Source of the DNA: Ignavibacteriales bacterium
GTDB taxonomy: Bacteria > Bacteroidota > Ignavibacteria > Ignavibacteriales > Ignavibacteriaceae
Length of the DNA: 11,057 nucleotides
Direction of reading: 5' to 3'
Assembly: GCA_027347125.1 (NCBI GenBank)
Contig: DAIERC010000276.1
Location: forward strand, 1-11,057
Under the pieces are notes generated by a model, which was not told the origin of the DNA, made no database searches, and saw only the letters and a program-made list of their open reading frames with translations. This document shows positions 6,966-11,057 of this stretch, in pieces; the stretch's first letter is position 1; every line of letters begins with the position of its first letter. Position numbers and translations under genes: made by a program.

Positions 6966-6973
6966 TATATTTG
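6966..6973 (+). promoter_or_regulatory. Candidate -7 element upstream of rnpB
   Basis: TATATTTG is another exact TAnnTTTG match in the AT-rich DNA before rnpB. The upstream box is poor (only CTGTTTT around 6943-6949). It would start transcription near 6980, about 95 bases before the mature 5' end. The precursor would therefore need 5' processing, or a nearer unrecognised promoter is used. Confidence 0.3.
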
Positions 6974-7073
6974 AATCATTAAAATAAAACTTTCATTTTC
7001 ATTAACTCAAAAAAGTTTAAAATTATTGGCTCATGTTGTAAGTATCTAGTACGTACAATTAGTTGAGGAGCTT

Positions 7074-7525
7074 AAGAAAGGCTCAGATCGGGCAATTGCT
7101 GTTCCGGTTTACCGGGATGGAGGAAAGTCCGGACTTCACAGAACAGGGTGCCGGGTAACGCCCGGGGTCCCGATTTAATCGGGATACGGAAAGTGCCACA
7201 GAAAATATACCGTCCCGATGAAAATCGGGATAAGGGTGAAATGGCAGGGTAAGAGCCTACCGCGGAAATGGTAACATTTCCGGTCCCGTTTATAGCGGGA
7301 TGCCGGTTAAACCGGCACAAGGCAAACCCCACCTGAAGCAAGGTCAAATAAGGGAATTTCCCCGGTGTAAACCGGGACAAAGTTGTTCGCTTTGAATAAT
7401 TCCCGGGTGGACTGCTAGAATCTCGGAGTAATTCGAGATCCAGATAAATAATTGCCGTCTCTGCTTAATCCGTAAAAAGGTTAAACGGGATTACAAAATT
7501 CGGCTTATAGATCTGCGCCTTTCTT
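7074..7525 (+). ncRNA. rnpB: RNase P RNA (M1-type), catalytic RNA
   Basis: RnpB is the ribozyme that, with the RnpA protein, trims the 5' leaders of tRNA precursors. P1 pairs 7074-7089 with 7510-7525 (15 of 16 positions). P2 pairs GGCAATT (7091-7097) with AATTGCC (7450-7456). The core starts GAGGAAAGTCCGGACTTCAC at 7120. P4 forms from AAGTCCGGA (7125-7133) and TTCGGCTT (about 7499-7506), keeping the universal bulged U. Other core blocks are ACAGAAAATATACCG (about 7198), AGGGTAAGAGCCTACCGCG (from 7246), GGCAAACCCCACC (from 7321), AGCAAGG and AGATAAATAATTGCC (7442-7456). At about 452 nt it is longer than the E. coli RNA (377). The extra length is a branched P16/P17 arm (7352-7404), an added hairpin beside P13/P14 (7284-7300) and a P19-like hairpin (7466-7495). 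The ends are taken from P1. No intrinsic terminator is seen before recJ. Confidence 0.96.
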
Positions 7526-7557
7526 TATGTTCTTTTACAGAGCCATTGGAAATAGTT

Positions 7558-9273
7558 ATGCTGAAAAAACGCTGGAAAATACGAGACGTAGAAGATGACT
7601 ATTCGGTAAAATCATTAGCAGATCTGTTAAATATTTCCGACGTACTTGCAAGGCTTTTAGTGCTGAGAAATATTACTAACTTCAATCAAGCTAAAACTTT
7701 CTTCCGGCCATCGCTGGATTCTTTAAACGATCCGTTCCTTATGGATGGAATGGAAGCGGCAACCTACCGCGTAATTAAAGCTCTTACCGAAAATCAATTA
7801 ATTTGCGTTTACGGCGATTATGATGTTGACGGCACCTGTTCCACTGCGTTGTTATACATGTTCCTAAAAGAACTTGACGCAAACGTTGAGTTTTACATTC
7901 CACAGAGATTAACCGAAGGCTACGGACTTTCAAAATCCGGAATTGACACAATTAAAAACAAAGGAACTTCTCTTCTTATAACTGTTGATTGCGGCATTAC
8001 CGCTGTTGATGAAACGGAATACGCAAACCAATTAGGTATGGATGTTATTATCTGCGACCATCATCAACCCAAAGATGAAATCCCTCCGGCGCTTGCCGTT
8101 TTGGATCCCCTTAAGCCGAGCTGCAGTTATCCATTTAAATATCTTTCCGGCGCCGGCGTTGCTTTTAAACTTGCGCAGGGTGTTGCCGAAAGAATCGGGA
8201 AAAGAGAACTTCCGCTTCAATACCTAGATCTTGTTGCGCTAGCAGGCGCGGCAGATATAGTTCCACTGGTAGATGAAAACAGAGTTCTTGTAAAAGAAGG
8301 GCTTGACAGGATAAACACCAATCCGCGCCCGGGCATCGCAGCACTAATCGACGCCAGCAATATATCCGCAGGTAATTTAACATCCGGCCAGGTAGTTTTT
8401 ACAATTGCTCCCCGAATAAACGCGGTAGGCCGCCTTGGCGACGCGCAGCGCGCAGTTGAATTAATGATTACAAGAAATAAAGAAGAAGCAATAAAGCTGG
8501 CGGAAATTCTGGAAAGCGAAAACCATGAACGCAGGAAGATTGATGAAATAACTTATGACAGCGCATTGGAGATCGTCCAAAATTCTTTGGATCTAACCGC
8601 TGATGTGGCAATAATTCTTCATCAGGAAAAATGGCATCCCGGCGTAATAGGAATAGTTGCTTCTAGACTGGTTGAAAAATATTACCGCCCGACCATTATG
8701 TTAACCACAGTTGACGGGGTGGCGAAAGGCTCGGCAAGAAGCGTATCCAATTTTAATATTTACGAAGCTCTAAAAAAATGTGAAGACCTTCTGATCCATT
8801 TCGGCGGCCATCAAGCGGCGGCCGGTTTAGCCGTAGAGCTTGAAAAGATTGAAGAGTTCAAAGCCAAATTTAACCAGGTAGTAAAAGAATCGATGTCTGA
8901 AGATGATCTATTACCTGAAATACATATTGACTCTGTTCTAAAATTTTCAGAAATAACAACAAAGTTTTTAAGAATAATAGATCAATTCTCCCCGTTCGGT
9001 CCGGGCAATATGCGCCCGGTATTTTTGTCTGAAGATGTTGAAGTTGTTAATAATCCTAGAATTGTAGGAAACAATCACGTCGTAATGAATGTACGGCAAG
9101 CCGGTTCCGACAGAGTATTTGATTGCATAGGCTTTAACATGGGAGAATATATGGATATGATAAAAAATAATAATTTGATTAATCTGGTTTATACAATCGA
9201 CAAAAGCGTAAGGGACGGCCGAACCTTTCCGCAGTTCAAACTAAAGGATATTAAAATAAAAGAAAATAATTAG
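7558..9273 (+). CDS. recJ: Single-stranded-DNA-specific 5'-3' exonuclease RecJ
   Basis: RecJ degrades single-stranded DNA from 5' ends in the RecF recombination pathway, mismatch repair and base-excision repair. The 571-residue product has the DHH-family phosphoesterase motifs in order: YGDYDVDG (85-92; D87, D89), VDCG (143-146; D144), CDHHQ (166-170) and AADIVPL (231-237; D233). The DHHA1 domain follows, with KGSARS (390-395) and FGGHQAAAG (415-423). A C-terminal OB-like region (about 450-571) includes FSPFGPGNMRPVF. All predicted metal ligands are present and the length is typical. I start at ATG 7558 (MLKKRWKI), the usual family start. A TTG at 7546 adds only four residues. The Shine-Dalgarno is weak (GGA). 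The start lies 32 bases after the rnpB P1 helix, and the gene is followed by yebC with a 11-base gap. Confidence 0.97.
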   Translation: MLKKRWKIRDVEDDYSVKSLADLLNISDVLARLLVLRNITNFNQAKTFFRPSLDSLNDPFLMDGMEAATYRVIKALTENQLICVYGDYDVDGTCSTALLYMFLKELDANVEFYIPQRLTEGYGLSKSGIDTIKNKGTSLLITVDCGITAVDETEYANQLGMDVIICDHHQPKDEIPPALAVLDPLKPSCSYPFKYLSGAGVAFKLAQGVAERIGKRELPLQYLDLVALAGAADIVPLVDENRVLVKEGLDRINTNPRPGIAALIDASNISAGNLTSGQVVFTIAPRINAVGRLGDAQRAVELMITRNKEEAIKLAEILESENHERRKIDEITYDSALEIVQNSLDLTADVAIILHQEKWHPGVIGIVASRLVEKYYRPTIMLTTVDGVAKGSARSVSNFNIYEALKKCEDLLIHFGGHQAAAGLAVELEKIEEFKAKFNQVVKESMSEDDLLPEIHIDSVLKFSEITTKFLRIIDQFSPFGPGNMRPVFLSEDVEVVNNPRIVGNNHVVMNVRQAGSDRVFDCIGFNMGEYMDMIKNNNLINLVYTIDKSVRDGRTFPQFKLKDIKIKENN

Positions 9274-9284
9274 GAGTAAGGTAC

Positions 9285-10022
9285 ATGTCAGGTCATTCAA
9301 AATGGGCAACCACAAAAAGGAAGAAAGCGGCTATCGATTCAAAGCGCGGTAAGATGTTTACCAAACTGATTAAAGAAATAACCATTGCTGCCAGGGAAGG
9401 CGGCGGAGACCCCAACGGTAACCCTCGTTTAAGGCTTGCCGTAGATAACGCAAAATCGGCGAACATGCCGCAGGATAATATTGAAAGAGCAATTAAAAAA
9501 GCTACTGGCGAGCTTGAAGGCGCAACATATGTTGAATTAACTTATGAAGGTTACGGCCCGGCGGGCGTGGCAATATTAGTTGAAGTTGCTACCGATAATA
9601 AGAACAGAACTGTTGCCGAGGTAAGGCATTTGTTCTCTCGCGGCGGCGGCAATTTGGGTGAAAGCGGTTCGGTAGCATGGATGTTCGATAAAAAAGGTGT
9701 GGTTACTTTTCCGAAACAGGGAAAATCAGAAGATGAAATAATGGAAATTATTCTTGAAGCCGGCGCCGAAGATTTACAAACCGAAGATGAACTTTATATT
9801 GTTCAGGCCCCTATTGAAGCTTTCGAATCAGTTAGAAAAGCTTTACTTGAAAAAGGGTTAACCGTAGAAAACGCGTCGCTTCAATGGATTGCTAAAAACT
9901 CGATAGGCGTATCCGGCGAAGATGCTGAAAAAGTTATAAAGCTTCTTGAATCGCTTGAAGATTCTGACGACGTACAGAATGTTTTTTCAAATGCCGATAT
10001 AGATGAATCTTCTTTAAGCTAA
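9285..10022 (+). CDS. yebC: YebC/PmpR family protein (TACO1-like)
   Basis: The 245-residue product opens with the family signature MSGHSKWATTKRKKAAIDSKR and contains the GPAGVAILVE and FSRGGGNLGESGSVAWMF blocks of the three-domain YebC fold. Members were first described as DNA-binding regulators (PmpR). More recent work on YebC and mitochondrial TACO1 shows a role at the ribosome in relieving stalls on proline-rich stretches; which applies here is unknown. The clear Shine-Dalgarno AGGAG (9272-9276) overlaps the recJ stop TAG (9271-9273), so recJ and yebC are almost certainly co-transcribed and probably coupled. The position before ruvC-ruvA is a common arrangement in many bacteria. Length is typical. 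Confidence 0.96.
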   Translation: MSGHSKWATTKRKKAAIDSKRGKMFTKLIKEITIAAREGGGDPNGNPRLRLAVDNAKSANMPQDNIERAIKKATGELEGATYVELTYEGYGPAGVAILVEVATDNKNRTVAEVRHLFSRGGGNLGESGSVAWMFDKKGVVTFPKQGKSEDEIMEIILEAGAEDLQTEDELYIVQAPIEAFESVRKALLEKGLTVENASLQWIAKNSIGVSGEDAEKVIKLLESLEDSDDVQNVFSNADIDESSLS

Positions 10023-10076
10023 AATTTTCCTGCTTTGCTAAAACAGCATTGCACCGTTTTCCAATTTGCTATTGAT

Positions 10077-10098
10077 CCCCGCGCTTTATGCGGCGGGG
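10077..10098. terminator. GC-rich hairpin between yebC and ruvC, possible weak terminator
   Basis: CCCCGCGC (10077-10084) pairs with the segment ending GCGGGG (10090-10098), about eight base pairs with one bulged G and a TTTAT loop. The sequence after it is ACATTTATT, a poor U-run, so termination would be partial at best. It is the only GC-rich structure in the 132-base yebC-ruvC gap and may tune expression of the ruv genes or stabilise an mRNA end. Confidence 0.4.
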
Positions 10099-10154
10099 AC
10101 ATTTATTAAACCGGCTTCTTCATATGCAACGCAACTAATTAAAAGAAACGCTTA

Positions 10155-10694
10155 ATGATTATTTTAGGCATTGATCCCGGAACCAATTACACCGGTTACG
10201 GAATAATCAAACAAGATAAAAATTCCCTTACCCGTATAGCAAACGGATTAATTAAACTGCCCGCGTCCCAACCTATTTCATTACGATTAGAAATAATTTA
10301 CGATGAGCTGAATAACATTATTAAAAAATATAAACCGGATGAATTTGCAATTGAGACGGCATTCTACGGAAAGGATGTACAGTCTGCAATGAAGATCGGG
10401 TATGCACGCGGTGTATCGATTTTAGCTGCCGTACATAACAAACTTCCCACAAGCGAATACTCGCCGAGAGAAGTAAAGAAGTCGGTGGTTGGCACCGGCG
10501 CAGCATCCAAAGAACAAGTGAGCTATATGATAAAAACCATACTTGAGATAAAAGAAGAAAAGATGAGATCAGACGAGAGCGATGCCCTTGCCGTGGCGCT
10601 TTGCCATGCGTTCCGCATGCGTATGCCGTTAAAGAAAAGTACAAACTGGAAATCTTTTATTGAAGCTTTTCCCGATAGAGTAATAAATTCATAA
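10155..10694 (+). CDS. ruvC: Holliday junction resolvase RuvC
   Basis: RuvC is a dimeric endonuclease that cuts Holliday junctions symmetrically after RuvAB branch migration. The 179-residue product shows the RNase H-fold acidic catalytic set: D7 (GIDPGTNYTGYG), E67 (AIETAFYGKD), and D140 and D143 (SDESDALAVA). The DNA-contacting stretch YSPREVKKSVVGTGAASKEQV (102-122) is also conserved. Family length is about 160-190 residues, so it is complete. The C-terminal 25 residues after RMRMPLKK are variable, as usual. The ATG start is followed at once by the conserved first strand (MIILGIDPG), which fixes it. It is separated from yebC by 132 bases and from ruvA by 16 bases, so ruvC-ruvA form one transcription unit. 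Confidence 0.97.
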   Translation: MIILGIDPGTNYTGYGIIKQDKNSLTRIANGLIKLPASQPISLRLEIIYDELNNIIKKYKPDEFAIETAFYGKDVQSAMKIGYARGVSILAAVHNKLPTSEYSPREVKKSVVGTGAASKEQVSYMIKTILEIKEEKMRSDESDALAVALCHAFRMRMPLKKSTNWKSFIEAFPDRVINS

Positions 10695-10710
10695 GATTTA
10701 AGGTTTAAAC

Positions 10711-11057
10711 ATGATCGGTTATTTAAATGGAAAAATAATTTCGGCTAAGCCGACAAAAATTCTTCTGGACGTTAACGGCGTAGGTTACCTGATAAACATT
10801 TCCATAAACACTTTTGAAAAAATTACCGACAAAGAAACTGTTTCTCTTTTCATCTTTACAAGCGTTAAAGAAGATTCCATCACTTTATTCGGTTTCTTTA
10901 CGGAAACGGAAAAAGAAATGTTCGAGCTTTTAATCAGTGTTAACGGCATAGGCCCTAAGCTGGCGTTAAGTATTTTATCCGGAATTCAGATAGATGAATT
11001 AAAAGGCGCAATTCAATCAGGCAATTCTTCGCGACTAGTTGCAATACCGGGAATAGG
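10711..11057 (+). CDS. ruvA: Holliday junction branch migration protein RuvA, N-terminal part (cut by right edge)
   Basis: RuvA tetramers bind the Holliday junction and load the RuvB motor. The visible 115 codons start MIGYLNGKI, the family hallmark, and cover the N-terminal OB domain (about 1-62, including VNGVGYLINI and ITLFGFFTETEKEMF). The first helix-hairpin-helix, VNGIGPKLAL (77-86), follows, and the beginning of the second, IPGIG, lies at the edge. Full-length RuvA is about 200 residues, so the second hairpin and the RuvB-binding domain III lie outside. The start is preceded by AAGG seven bases upstream. It was too short and edge-truncated to appear as a complete frame, but no stop or frameshift is present. 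Confidence 0.95.
   Translation, partial: MIGYLNGKIISAKPTKILLDVNGVGYLINISINTFEKITDKETVSLFIFTSVKEDSITLFGFFTETEKEMFELLISVNGIGPKLALSILSGIQIDELKGAIQSGNSSRLVAIPGI

Noticed and set aside
7072..7380. Minus-strand 102-codon open frame inside rnpB
   Set aside because: It is the complement of a highly structured RNA gene whose conserved core and helices fully explain the sequence; the predicted peptide has no family features.
10321..10644. Minus-strand 107-codon open frame opposite ruvC
   Set aside because: ruvC on the plus strand has all catalytic residues and normal length; the opposite frame is a coding shadow with no ribosome binding site.
1..11057. A novel defence, mobile or biosynthetic system
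   Set aside because: All protein genes belong to known housekeeping families or to a single secreted lipoprotein; no cluster of unknown genes, repeats array or mobile-element gene is present.

Overview
The window is ordinary core-genome DNA from a low-to-moderate GC bacterium of the Bacteroidota/Chlorobi superphylum, most probably class Ignavibacteria. Four things point that way: the long insertion-bearing IspG, the long NIF3 protein with an extra central domain, a lipoprotein of a Cys-Lys-Lys-Ser-Pro-Thr-Glu-Pro type familiar from that group, and intergenic matches to the Bacteroidota -7 promoter motif TAnnTTTG. The placement is inferred from protein style and not from a marker-gene comparison. 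I see no phage, transposase, CRISPR, toxin-antitoxin or defence genes.

Layout, left part. The minus strand carries the first 88 codons of a secreted lipoprotein gene that runs off the left edge (1-265). The primase gene dnaG follows on the same strand (452-2329). A spacer with a decayed palindromic repeat separates dnaG from the divergent plus-strand ispG (2665-4671), which makes the penultimate intermediate of the MEP isoprenoid pathway.

Layout, middle. A 231-base gap holds a promoter-like motif, a GC hairpin and a strong intrinsic terminator whose U-run ends three bases before the NIF3-family gene (4903-6018). The NIF3 stop codon overlaps the Shine-Dalgarno of a coiled-coil/zinc-ribbon gene (6033-6758), so these two form a tight pair. 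Next is a 315-base gene-free stretch rich in hairpins, including a well-formed three-way-junction fold at 6789-6860. The RNase P RNA gene rnpB (about 7074-7525) follows, identified by its conserved core and a 16-position terminal helix P1.

Layout, right part. recJ starts only 32 bases after the P1 helix of rnpB, then yebC (its Shine-Dalgarno overlaps the recJ stop), ruvC and the first 115 codons of ruvA, which is cut by the right edge. This is a recombination/repair cluster: RecJ resects 5' ends, RuvA (with RuvB, expected beyond the edge) migrates Holliday junctions and RuvC cuts them. YebC is a translation or regulatory factor that often sits beside ruv genes.

Several genes begin downstream of the longest possible open frame: ispG at 2665, NIF3 at 4903, the zinc-ribbon gene at TTG 6033 and recJ at 7558. 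The most interesting material is non-coding: the terminator abutting the NIF3 start, the three-way-junction element, and an rnpB whose peripheral helices repeatedly use the same TCCCG/CGGGA palindrome. I found no convincing new multi-gene system.
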